The translations under genes were made by a program, and so were the position numbers. From the NCBI GenBank assembly GCA_025980765.1, contig JAICXB010000034.1, positions 1 through 45,767 on the forward strand: a DNA stretch of 45,767 nt, written 5' to 3'. Below are positions 33,929 to 41,127 of this stretch, one piece after another. The stretch's first letter is position 1. Each line of letters opens with the position of its first letter. Below the pieces are notes generated by a model. The model searched no databases and had not been told where the DNA came from. It saw only the letters and a program-made list of their open reading frames with translations. The stretch is from Terriglobales bacterium (GTDB lineage: Bacteria > Acidobacteriota > Terriglobia > Terriglobales > Acidobacteriaceae).

Positions 33929-34486
33929 ATGCGTTCTCGTTTGGCGCTTTCTCTTGCCATCGCAGTAATGGCCACATTTACGGCTTGCAAAGTTGGTAGT
34001 CCCGGCTCGGTGGAGCAGGGGGTAATGAAAGAAGTAAAGAAGAACGTAACCATCGGGGGAAAGAACGATCAGAATCCAGCGCCGGACAATCAGGCCAGCA
34101 TTGACGAAGGCAAAGGACACTTCGGCCACCACTGTCAGATTTGCCACGGCCTCGATGGCCAGAACACCGGCGTGCCATTTGCGCAGCAGATGTCGCCCCC
34201 GGTTGCCGATTTGAAGTCCAACGATATTCAGGCCTACACCGACGGGCAATTGCACTGGATTATCGCGAATGGCATCGCGCCTTCCGGCATGCCGGCATGG
34301 CACGGAATTCTAGAGGACGACGAGATGTGGAAGATTGTGCGCTTCATCCGCCATCTCCCCCCCAAGGGAAGCCTCGGGGAACCTGATGTCTTCAAGGAGG
34401 AAGAGGAAGAGCACAAGCAGATGGAGTCCGGAGCGGCCGGGCACCAACACGCAGGCGGGGCTGAGCCCGCACATCATCATCACTAG
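33929..34486 (+). CDS. Cytochrome c lipoprotein
   Basis: About 185 aa. The start at 33929 has GGAGG 4 nt upstream and opens a lipoprotein signal (SLAIAVMATFTACKVG, lipobox Cys). One haem c site, HHCQICHGLDG, is near residue 71, and the distal Met ligand is probably MPAWHGIL or MSPPVADL. The tail is Glu/His-rich (EEEEEHKQMES, HHHH at the end), which may bind metal. It is a membrane-tethered periplasmic electron carrier. Monocistronic, with a repeat array behind it. Confidence 0.85.
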   Translation: MRSRLALSLAIAVMATFTACKVGSPGSVEQGVMKEVKKNVTIGGKNDQNPAPDNQASIDEGKGHFGHHCQICHGLDGQNTGVPFAQQMSPPVADLKSNDIQAYTDGQLHWIIANGIAPSGMPAWHGILEDDEMWKIVRFIRHLPPKGSLGEPDVFKEEEEEHKQMESGAAGHQHAGGAEPAHHHH

Positions 34487-34488
34487 GG

Positions 34489-34770
34489 AGCAACAAGCAA
34501 TAAGCAATAGGCAGTAAGCAATAGGCGAAAGTCAAACGCAACAAACTAACGAGCAGTTCATAAGTCTCAACTCGAAGGTTCGGCTGGCTCTGGGTCTCGC
34601 TTCCAGGTTTTGCTTATTTCCTATTGCTTATTGCTTATTGCTTGTCGCTTGAATCAGGTTTCGCTTATTGCCTATTGCTGATCGCTTATTGCTTGAATTA
34701 CAGGTTTTGCTTATTGCCTATTGCTTATCGCTTATTGCTTGAATTAGCTTTTGCTTATTGCTTGAATTAG
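34489..34770. repeat. GCTTATTGC-word array upstream of hemQ
   Basis: 34489-34531 consists of AGCAATAAGCAATAGGC words. From 34604 the reverse complement appears as direct units of 51, 46 and 46 bp (34604, 34655 and 34701; unit beginning CAGGTTTTGCTTATTGCC) and a 24-bp partial unit ending at 34770. The two orientations can pair into a long stem. It separates the cytochrome c gene from hemQ and abuts the hemQ start by 10 bp. Confidence 0.8.
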
Positions 34771-34780
34771 CCTTTCTGAT

Positions 34781-35623
34781 ATGTCGATAGCCCGCACCAT
34801 TTCGGCAACGGCAGCTCTTCCCGAGGTCCCACTCACGATTGAGGGATACAGCGTTCTGCATCAGATGATGCGAATCCGCTGGCCGGCTTGGCGCGAACTG
34901 CCGGAATCGAAGCAGCGCGAGATTGTTGACGAAGCCAGCAATCTGCTGGCCGCAATGGAGCAGGGCAGCGGTGGACAATCTGCGCTTTACTCCCTGCTGG
35001 GCCACAAAGGCGACCTGATGCTGGTTCATTTCCGCGAGAGCTTCGATGCTCTCAACCAGGCGGAACTTGAATTGGCACGCACCAGAATCGGCGATTACCT
35101 GGAGCCGACCACATCCTACCTCTCTGTGATCGAGCTCGGTTTGTACGAATCCACGATTAAGACATACAAATCGCTTGCCGAGCGCGGCATTGAACCGCAT
35201 TCCGACGAATGGAAGCAGGAAATCGAGTCCACATTGGCGCGGCAGCGTGAGGCCATGCATTCCCGGCTTTATCCGCCGATGCCCGCGCATCGCTACATTT
35301 CGTTTTATCCGATGGACCGCCGTCGCGGCGAAGATAAGAACTGGTACACGCTCCCCATCGAAGAGCGCCAACGCCAGATGAACGAGCACGGCCTCATCGG
35401 TCGACGATACGCGGGCGAGGTAAAGCAAATCATTTCCGGCTCCATCGGGTTCGACGACTGGGAATGGGGCGTAACGCTCTTTGCCGACGATCCCCTGGTC
35501 TTCAAGAAGCTGATTTATGAAATGCGCTTTGATGAGGTGAGCGCGGTGTACGCATTGTTCGGCCACTTCTACATCGGGCTCCGCTGCCCGGCTTCGGATC
35601 TGGGGAAGCTGCTGAGCGGATAG
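34781..35623 (+). CDS. hemQ: Coproheme decarboxylase (HemQ, chlorite dismutase family)
   Basis: 280 aa, also named ChdC. It converts coproheme III to haem b, the last step of the coproporphyrin-dependent haem pathway. The signature RYISFYPMDRRRGEDKNWYT contains the radical-forming Tyr. The proximal His is in MNEHGLIGRRYAGEVKQIIS, and FDDWEWGVTLFADDP is conserved. No ribosome binding site is evident, since the start follows the repeat array directly. The nearby membrane cytochrome c is a plausible consumer of the haem. Confidence 0.93.
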   Translation: MSIARTISATAALPEVPLTIEGYSVLHQMMRIRWPAWRELPESKQREIVDEASNLLAAMEQGSGGQSALYSLLGHKGDLMLVHFRESFDALNQAELELARTRIGDYLEPTTSYLSVIELGLYESTIKTYKSLAERGIEPHSDEWKQEIESTLARQREAMHSRLYPPMPAHRYISFYPMDRRRGEDKNWYTLPIEERQRQMNEHGLIGRRYAGEVKQIISGSIGFDDWEWGVTLFADDPLVFKKLIYEMRFDEVSAVYALFGHFYIGLRCPASDLGKLLSG

Positions 35624-35632
35624 GAAGCCTTC

Positions 35633-35692
35633 AGCTATCAGCCGCCAGCCGCCAGCCTCCAGCCGCCAGCCGCCAGCCGCCAGCTTCAGCTA
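35633..35692. repeat. 7-bp tandem repeat CAGCCGC
   Basis: About seven copies of a CCGCCAG-type 7-mer in a row directly after hemQ, one with CTCCAG. AGCAGCC / AGCTGGC words also occur at 163-190, 35760-35815, 35905-35935 and 36008-36030, so it belongs to a wider family in this genome. Confidence 0.7.
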
Positions 35693-35818
35693 TTACTGGT
35701 CTGTTGCTCCTCAAACCGGCGCGGCCTCCCATTTCTGCCTGGAAGGTGTAAGCCGGTGGCTGGCAGCTTGAAGTTGGGTTTCGCTGGAAGCCGGTAGCTG
35801 GCAGCTGGAAGCTCCATT

Positions 35819-36060
35819 CCTGAGAACAGGGGAAAAATACAGGAAAATTCGTGGCGACCGGCGCCGCCCAGCATAACTTCTGAGTTAAAGCCTTTGATTA
35901 TTAGTAGCTAGAAGCTAGCAGCCAGGAGCTGGCTCCAACAGCTGAGGAAAGGAACAGGATAGGAACAGGCAAGCCGTGATTTTCCGCCTAAACTTATGAT
36001 TTATTGGTAGCTAATAGCCAGCAGCTAGAATCTTCCTCTAATTAGCAGGAAAGGAACAGG
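35819..36060. repeat. Composite CCTGTTCC-word repeat, copy B (inverted)
   Basis: The inverse of copy A at 26070-26278. Blocks at 35819-35843, 35940-35974 and 36046-36060 match the three A blocks in reversed order and orientation. AGCTAGC/AGCCAGC words fill the spaces. The whole 35624-36330 interval holds these repeats and no supportable gene. Confidence 0.75.
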
Positions 36061-36330
36061 GAACGCATATTCTTGAGGTGACCCCCTCGGATGAGACAGA
36101 GGCGAAAGTCCCCGGTGGCCGCACATCGCCCTCCTCACGAACTTCTTTGCTCACATCAGACAACCTGGTCGACCGCATCCTGTAAGCAGCCAGCCTGAAA
36201 GTAGGAGAACCAGCCCTCGCCTGGTCTGCATGTGGAGGGTTTGTCGGACTCCTGTTCTCTTAATACATACTCGCGGCGCAGAAACCGCCATTTGCGCAGG
36301 GCCTATCCGGAAATCTCTGGCGACTGGACG

Positions 36331-36350
36331 GTAAGGCATTTGTGCCTTAC
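36331..36350. promoter_or_regulatory. Palindromic operator of the AbrB/VapC pair
   Basis: GTAAGGCATTTGTGCCTTAC is a perfect 8-bp inverted repeat with a 4-nt spacer, 23 bp before the AbrB-like start. A possible -10 (TACAAT or TATAAA) follows or overlaps it at 36348-36358. This is where an autorepressing antitoxin would bind. Confidence 0.6.
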
Positions 36351-36373
36351 AATATAAATACAGGAGGCAGGTG

Positions 36374-36625
36374 ATGACCAAGCTCACAGTCACGGCGAAG
36401 GGCCAAGTGACCCTGAAACAGGATCTGCTCAGGCATCTTGGAGTCGGTCCTGGGGGGAAAATCGAAGCCGACAAACTGCCTGATGCCCGAATCGTCGTGC
36501 GCGCGGCTGCACAAGACGGCGCCATAGCCGATTTCATTGGTTGCTTGTCACAGCGTGGGGGGCGGAAGCTCACCATTGAGAAAATGAACGAGATCGCGGC
36601 CCAGGGATGGGCAAACAACAAATGA
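36374..36625 (+). CDS. AbrB/SpoVT-type antitoxin
   Basis: 83 aa from the ATG at 36374 with AGGAGG 6 nt upstream (a GTG lies one codon earlier). MTKLTVTAKGQVTLKQDLLR then HLGVGPGGKIEADKL is the swapped-hairpin AbrB DNA-binding domain. The second half (LTIEKMNEIAAQGWANN) is the toxin-binding tail. The stop overlaps the toxin start (ATGA at 36622-36625), so the pair is co-translated. Confidence 0.85.
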   Translation: MTKLTVTAKGQVTLKQDLLRHLGVGPGGKIEADKLPDARIVVRAAAQDGAIADFIGCLSQRGGRKLTIEKMNEIAAQGWANNK

Positions 36626-37020
36626 AAATTACCGCCGACACGAATGTACTCGTCAGAGCGGCTGTTCAAGACGAACCACGTCAAGCGGAAAAAGCAGCCA
36701 AGCTTTTACAGAACGCCGATTTAGTTGCCGTGCCGGTTCCGGTGCTTTGCGAGTTTGTATGGGTCCTTCGTCGAGGTTATAGAAAATCTGTCGACGAGGT
36801 TTCAGGCGGTATTCATAAACTCCTAAAGAGCGCCAACGTGGTGATGAACCGACCAGCCGTAGAGGCTGGGCTCTCCGCGCTCCAAGCCGGTGGAGATTTT
36901 GCCGACGGGGTAATCGCCTACGAAGGGGGCTGGTTGGGAGCTGAAGAGTTTGTGTCCTTTGACTCGAAGGCTGTTTCTCTGCTGCAGTCGCAGGGCGCAC
37001 GTGCCCGTCTTCTTTCGTAA
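36622..37020 (+). CDS. VapC-type PIN-domain toxin
   Basis: 132 aa PIN-domain ribonuclease. Acidic metal-binding residues are visible in MKITADTNVLVRAAVQDEP (first Asp), VLCEFVWVLRRGYRKS (Glu), GGDFADGVIAY (Asp pair) and FVSFDSKAVSLLQ (last Asp), so it looks intact and active. The start overlaps the antitoxin stop; the upstream MGKQQ start is less likely. VapC toxins cut initiator tRNA or rRNA. Confidence 0.88.
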   Translation: MKITADTNVLVRAAVQDEPRQAEKAAKLLQNADLVAVPVPVLCEFVWVLRRGYRKSVDEVSGGIHKLLKSANVVMNRPAVEAGLSALQAGGDFADGVIAYEGGWLGAEEFVSFDSKAVSLLQSQGARARLLS

Positions 37021-37156
37021 TGTTTATTGTGGCTGGTCCAGTGCCGCTGCACACTGGAGTCTAGCACTGCCCGATTTGGTACTTCACTTAGAACTTTCGA
37101 ACAAGGCGGGTGGCCGCCCCTTTAGAAGCTTTACCTTCTCTGAACCATGGATAAGT

Positions 37157-37202
37157 GTGGGTGCCGCACTCTTCGCGAAATCGCGAAGGGCGCGGCACCC
37201 AC
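37157..37202. repeat. Hairpin repeat GTGGGTGCCGC
   Basis: A 46-bp near-perfect palindrome: GTGGGTGCCGC and TTCGCGA arms pair with TCGCGAA and GCGGCACCCAC around a short loop. It lies downstream of the VapC toxin and could act as a terminator or REP-like element. The rest of the 37021-37391 gap shows an IS3-end-like word near 37239 and no supportable gene. Confidence 0.7.
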
Positions 37203-37391
37203 AGTTTGGTCGGGTAGAAGAAAGTCAAAACGATGTGACCTGCTCCCCTAAGTTCGCACACAACCAAGTACGATTTTGGACTAACAATGAAAAGAGCGGC
37301 TCGCTCACGACGGCTTCAGTTCGAAGATGTGGGCTGCGAAGCCTGTCCCCGGTTTCCGGTGAGATGGACCTGCGAGCTGTCGATTCGAGCC

Positions 37392-38095
37392 CTACAGCAA
37401 CCCCAGGCGCTTAAATTCATCGCGCACGGTTCGGTAGCACTCACAGGCGGTCTTCTCGAGACCCGACCGATCCTGAATGGTCACAACTCCCCGCGTGTAG
37501 TCGATGAATCCCGCCCTTTGCAACAGGCCTGCTGCGAGGGTGACCGTAGTGCGAGGCGCGCCCAGCATCTGTCCGAGGAAGCCGTGCGTCAGCAGCAGCC
37601 GGTCAGATCCCATTCGGTCTCGGCAGGTCAACAGCCAACGGGAAAGCCGCTCCTCGATCGTGTGCAGACGGTTGCAAACGGCAGTTTGTGCGGTTTGCAC
37701 CAGAAACGCCTGCACATATTTTTGCAGAGTATTTCGCAACTCGCCAATCCGCTCAAATTCCTGTTTTAGAACTTTTGCGTCTATGCGAAATCCCGAACCT
37801 GCGATCTGAACAAACGTTCGTCCTGGGGCGCTGCCGGCGCCCAGCAGAATGGGAAGACCGACAAGTCCGTCGCACCCGATCACCCCGACCTCGACCGTGT
37901 CGCCGTTTTCAACCGTCACCACTACCGACGCGATTCCCTCTTCCATGAAATATGCATGCGAAGGCTTGCCATCCAGGAGGGTCTTCTCCTGCTCCAGATT
38001 CACTGGTGAAAGGTGCTGCGCGAGGCGGCTGATCTCATCTCTCGGAAGGGCTGCCAATATTCGATTTTTGTAGCGTTGCCTGGGGGGGGGTTCAT
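37392..38095 (-). CDS. Crp/Fnr-family regulator, start out of frame by a poly-C tract
   Basis: About 230 aa. The body starts RYKNRILAALPRDEISRLAQ, with a cyclic-nucleotide-binding fold (AYFMEEGIASVVVTVENGDT, VGVIGCDGLVGLPILLG) and a winged helix-turn-helix at FLGQMLGAPRTTVTLAAGLL. There is no Fnr cysteine cluster. The best start is the ATG at 38093-38095, with AGGAG 6 nt upstream, followed by AA and nine C. With nine C it is out of frame; with ten C it would read MNPPPRQRYKNR. The intact frame can only be entered from an ATG at 38201 that has no ribosome binding site and adds about 35 unusual residues. Phase-variable gene or miscounted homopolymer. Confidence 0.8.
38082..38090 (-). repeat. 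Nine-base poly-C tract after the regulator's start codon
   Basis: Nine G on the plus strand. Tract length decides whether the ATG with the good ribosome binding site is in frame with the Crp/Fnr domain; 7 or 10 C would be in frame, 9 is not. Confidence 0.85.
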
Positions 38096-38788
38096 TTTTG
38101 CTCCTGCGCCGAAAACATCCGGCATCTGGATGCGCAAATGAACCAGCCTTAAGGAGGCGGGCAGAGATGCGTATGAAGATGTAACTCAATTGTACGCGCA
38201 TAAAGAGACCGGCTGGTTTAACAACCCGTTTTTCGTCGAGTGCACATCTGTGAAGCGAAGTTCTCTGTTGAGCGGCAACTCGCTATGTCTGTTACTAGAC
38301 CTATCCGTGATAACCTTGGACGAGAAGAAAACTGCGAGATGCGGCCAGATTCCGGTCTTGCGGATGTGCCCTCCGTTGCCGCGTGACCCTGCTCTCGGGG
38401 ACGAGCGCCGCCGGAGGGCTTTGAATGGGTAGTAATTTTTGGAAATTTGTCCCTATCACACTCTTCGTGTGTTCCTCCCTCAGAAGTTCTCCCTCGGAGA
38501 TTCAAACTGATAATGGCATTTACTGCGCGGAAATCGCGTCTGTCAGTCTGAATAGGCCCACGAGGTGGCATTAGCTTGTACAGCGCGTAGGCTCAGCGCG
38601 GTTCATCGCGCGGAGTCAGGCTCCCACCGAAGAAGCCCCGATAACCAATAAGAAAGAACTTAGGTCGTTGAATCAGCATCTGTGGCTCCCCGCTTGCAAC
38701 TGAACCTATGTCTTACGATTCAGTTTTCAGTTGTGCAACCGCCGCCGAACGTCGAGTATCAGACGTTAGATAGAGAGCCGGGCACGAT
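38096..38788. other. Long intergenic region, no clear gene
   Basis: Nearly 700 bp between the Crp/Fnr gene and the histidine kinase. The frames here have no recognisable protein features. An imperfect hairpin (TTGCAACTGAA at 38694-38704 with TTCAGTTGTGCAA at 38726-38738) lies about 50 bp before the kinase gene and may be regulatory. Confidence 0.45.
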
Positions 38789-39586
38789 GTGACCAGCAAA
38801 TCGATCTGTCTGAATTTGAGCGACCGGAGAAATGGCCGAAGACCGGCAAAGCCTTCGGTCGTGCCTGGAAACGAGAGTCGGCTTGCGGCTTCGTTTGCTC
38901 ACGAAATTAGCAACCCGCTTCAATCGCTTATTGATCTTCTCCATCTCATAGCAGGGGAGGAGGCCACTCTCTCTCGCGATGTTCGCCGGTACCTGACGCT
39001 CGCACGGGAAGAAGCAGGCCGAATCTCCCAGATCGCGCATGCAGCCATGAATGGATTCGGAACCGCCGCCGGTCGGGAAGAAGCCAACGTGCCCGAGATA
39101 CTTGACTCCGTCCTACGGTTTTATAGATCACGATTTGAGACACAAGGAATCTTGGTCACCGCTCACTACTGTTGCCCGGACGGAAATCTATTGGTCTACG
39201 TCAGTGCTTTGCGGCAAATGTTCTCAAACCTTTTGCTGAATGCGGCCGATGCTATGCCCAACGGTGGAAAAATTCACACCAGGATATCCAAGGCGCAGGA
39301 ATGGACGGGGCAACAAAGGCGCGGGCTAAGGGTGACGTTCGGCGACGACGGTTGCGGGATCGCCACCGATGCTCTGCAGAAAATATTAGAGCCGTTCTTC
39401 ACCACGAAGGGCGTGTCGGGGAACGGTATAGGCTTATCGCTTGTAAAGGACACCGTGCAAAAACATGACGGTGCACTGCGCGTCCGAAGCAGCACGAAAC
39501 CTGGCAGAAGTGGCAGCGTCTTTTCTATCTTCCTGCCCGCTGTTGAGCTGAAACAATTGTCGAGACCGGATAGCCGAGCGGCCTAA
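38789..39586 (+). CDS. Soluble sensor histidine kinase
   Basis: 265 aa without membrane segments. The phosphoacceptor box is LAASFAHEISNPLQSLIDLL near residue 37. The ATPase has FSNLLLNAADAMPNGG (N box), FGDDGCGIATDA (G1), EPFFTTKG (F) and SGNGIGLSLVK (G2). There is no input domain except about 30 N-terminal residues, so it may be driven by a partner protein. The start is a GTG with weak ribosome binding site support. It precedes the receiver-like and HTH genes, with a 213-bp gap. Confidence 0.85.
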   Translation: MTSKSICLNLSDRRNGRRPAKPSVVPGNESRLAASFAHEISNPLQSLIDLLHLIAGEEATLSRDVRRYLTLAREEAGRISQIAHAAMNGFGTAAGREEANVPEILDSVLRFYRSRFETQGILVTAHYCCPDGNLLVYVSALRQMFSNLLLNAADAMPNGGKIHTRISKAQEWTGQQRRGLRVTFGDDGCGIATDALQKILEPFFTTKGVSGNGIGLSLVKDTVQKHDGALRVRSSTKPGRSGSVFSIFLPAVELKQLSRPDSRAA

Positions 39587-39799
39587 TGCTTTAAACAAGG
39601 TTTTAAACCAGGCTTCTCACCAATTATCCCGATAGTTCCTGTTGCCTCGAACCTTCCTCGATGCGTGCTTGCGCCGATGCGTTGGCGAATTCCAGCCAAT
39701 AAATCTCCCGAAATCTATGTCCGATTCCAGACCGACACGCTCATCCCTTGGTATTAAATTCAGGCTTAGTGACGCACCGAACGTTGGTGATAACGCCAG

Positions 39800-40186
39800 A
39801 TGCCTCACATCCTCGCACTATCGGTTGGACAAGATCCGGTGCTCTTGGAAACTCGCCGTCAAATTCTGCGGCACGCCGGATATACGGTAGTCTCTGCGCT
39901 CTCGGTCGAACAAGCTCTCCAGAGTTTCGTTTCCGGCGACTTCGACATCGTGGTTCTGTGCCACTCGATGCCAGTGCAAGATAGAGAGCGGCTAACCTAT
40001 GCCATCCGCCGCCATAGCCCGAACACACCCGTGATTGTAGTGACGGCCAAAGTCGGCGCGATGGACAGCTTTGCCGATGCCACCATCGAGAATGAACCGG
40101 AGATACTGCTTCAAGAAATTCCAAGAATGGTGCATAAGACTCCTGAAAATATCCGCGGGAACCCAGGAGCGCATGAGCATGCATAG
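39800..40186 (+). CDS. Receiver-domain protein lacking the phosphoacceptor Asp
   Basis: 128 aa, a single CheY-like domain: PHILALSVGQDPVLLETRRQ, then GYTVVSALSVEQALQSF and FDIVVLCHSMPVQDRERLTY. The Asp expected after VVL is Cys (VLCHSMP), so classical phosphotransfer is not possible. The Thr of the active site is kept (VIVVTAKVG). Atypical receivers of this sort are common in Acidobacteriota as I recall them. It overlaps the next gene by 14 bp. Confidence 0.8.
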   Translation: MPHILALSVGQDPVLLETRRQILRHAGYTVVSALSVEQALQSFVSGDFDIVVLCHSMPVQDRERLTYAIRRHSPNTPVIVVTAKVGAMDSFADATIENEPEILLQEIPRMVHKTPENIRGNPGAHEHA

Positions 40187-40676
40187 TTCCCAAGTTCCGA
40201 TTGCTGATGCAGCGGGAATGAAGATGAAACGCCGAATATTACATTCCTGGAAAGAAATAGCGTCTTATGTCGGACGCGGGGTCCGGACGATCCAACGGTA
40301 TGAAGGGCAGTTTGGCCTGCCAGTGCACCGGCTTGCCGGCAGATCGCGAAGCTCAGTGATGGCTTTCCCCGACGAGATCGATGGTTGGTTGAGTCGGACA
40401 CCAACTGGTTCTCGTCAGTTCATCAACGTCACTACTAAACCTTCCGAGAAGGAATCCAGGACGGTGGTGAAGGGTAATGCTGTCGGCGATGGCATCGACA
40501 CTTGTCCCCTGTGCTGTGGAACCGGCAGGATTTCTTCGAAACATGGCGAATCCGGCCCCGATCGAACTCGATTCCACAAGCAGAAAATTAGCGGATCTCT
40601 GAGTGGATGCGCCCCAGCTAAATTTCAAAACGAAATCCAGTGCGGGCGGCCGGCGTTCAAAACGCAGCAGAATTAA
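40173..40676 (+). CDS. MerR-like helix-turn-helix protein
   Basis: About 167 aa. Start at the ATG at 40173 (AGGAG 3 nt upstream) or at 40179. The DNA-binding part is ILHSWKEIASYVGRGVRTIQ then RYEGQFGLPVHRLAGRSRSS and PDEIDGWLSRTP, a MerR/excisionase-type domain of a kind often found in Acidobacteriota. The C-terminal half has a CxxC pair (CPLCCGTGRISSKHG), a zinc-knuckle-like motif, then a low-complexity end. Translationally coupled to the receiver; likely the DNA-binding output of this trio. Confidence 0.7.
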   Translation: MSMHSSQVPIADAAGMKMKRRILHSWKEIASYVGRGVRTIQRYEGQFGLPVHRLAGRSRSSVMAFPDEIDGWLSRTPTGSRQFINVTTKPSEKESRTVVKGNAVGDGIDTCPLCCGTGRISSKHGESGPDRTRFHKQKISGSLSGCAPAKFQNEIQCGRPAFKTQQN

Positions 40677-40709
40677 CATCCTCCCTTCATCGGCACCGCT
40701 GAGGTCTGG

Positions 40710-41003
40710 TTAAAGTTTGAGAAGGAAAACCGGTGCAAGCGCCGCAAGCGCGGTGATCGCCTGTAGTGCCAGGATTTGCAGCGTCCGTCCTGGCTTTCTT
40801 GGCATCCACTTGATCGCGAAGAAGGCCACGATTGGGACTTGCAGGAGTATGAGAAGTTGAAAGATGTGGGCAGCAGGGCCTTCGTCGGGCTCCCGCGCGG
40901 CTCCGAACAGAACAAGGTGAGTAAGCACTGTAGCCAGGGCGGCTAATGACATCACCACTGGAAGCCAGGCGCTGAACTGCTTCATTGTGGGCGAGTTATT
41001 CAT
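40710..41003 (-). CDS. Small three-helix membrane protein
   Basis: 97 aa with hydrophobic segments around AWLPVVMSLAALATVLTHLV, FQLLILLQVPIVAFFAIKW and LALQAITALAALAPVFLLKL. GAGAG-type purine-rich site (GAGAGATTGAT) precedes the ATG. It lies directly downstream of the ADOP permease gene on the same strand, a common pairing in Acidobacteriota as I recall. Function unknown. Confidence 0.65.
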   Translation of the reverse strand: MNNSPTMKQFSAWLPVVMSLAALATVLTHLVLFGAAREPDEGPAAHIFQLLILLQVPIVAFFAIKWMPRKPGRTLQILALQAITALAALAPVFLLKL

Positions 41004-41041
41004 ATCAATCTCTCGATCTCGGAGTTCACGGGTCGAGGAGA

Positions 41042-41072
41042 ATTGTAAAGTACTTCATAATACAAAGTCAAG
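41042..41072 (-). promoter_or_regulatory. Putative promoter of the small membrane protein
   Basis: On the minus strand TTGACT and TACAAT are 19 bp apart, 39 bp before the ATG at 41003. An AAGTACTT palindrome and two ACTTTRTA-type words overlap it, as for a dimeric repressor. Confidence 0.4.
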
Positions 41073-41127
41073 CAGTACCATAGACTTTCGCAGCAGCTGG
41101 TTTTTGCCGGAAATCGCGCGCACATTG

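Noticed and set aside
34489..34770. CRISPR array
   Set aside because: Units are contiguous, imperfect and without unique spacers, and there are no cas genes.
34718..35566. 282-aa minus-strand frame
   Set aside because: Antisense to hemQ and starts within its repeat array; no recognisable features.
36151..36684. 177-aa minus-strand frame
   Set aside because: Antisense to the AbrB-like gene and its promoter; no protein features.
37287..37400. Transposase start (MKRAARSRR) behind the IS3-like end
   Set aside because: Only the first few residues resemble IS3 OrfA and the frame then loses all similarity; not enough for a mobile-element call.
38218..38571. 117-aa minus-strand frame in the large intergenic region
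   Set aside because: Composition is Arg/Ser/Thr-rich without domains, no ribosome binding site and no family resemblance.
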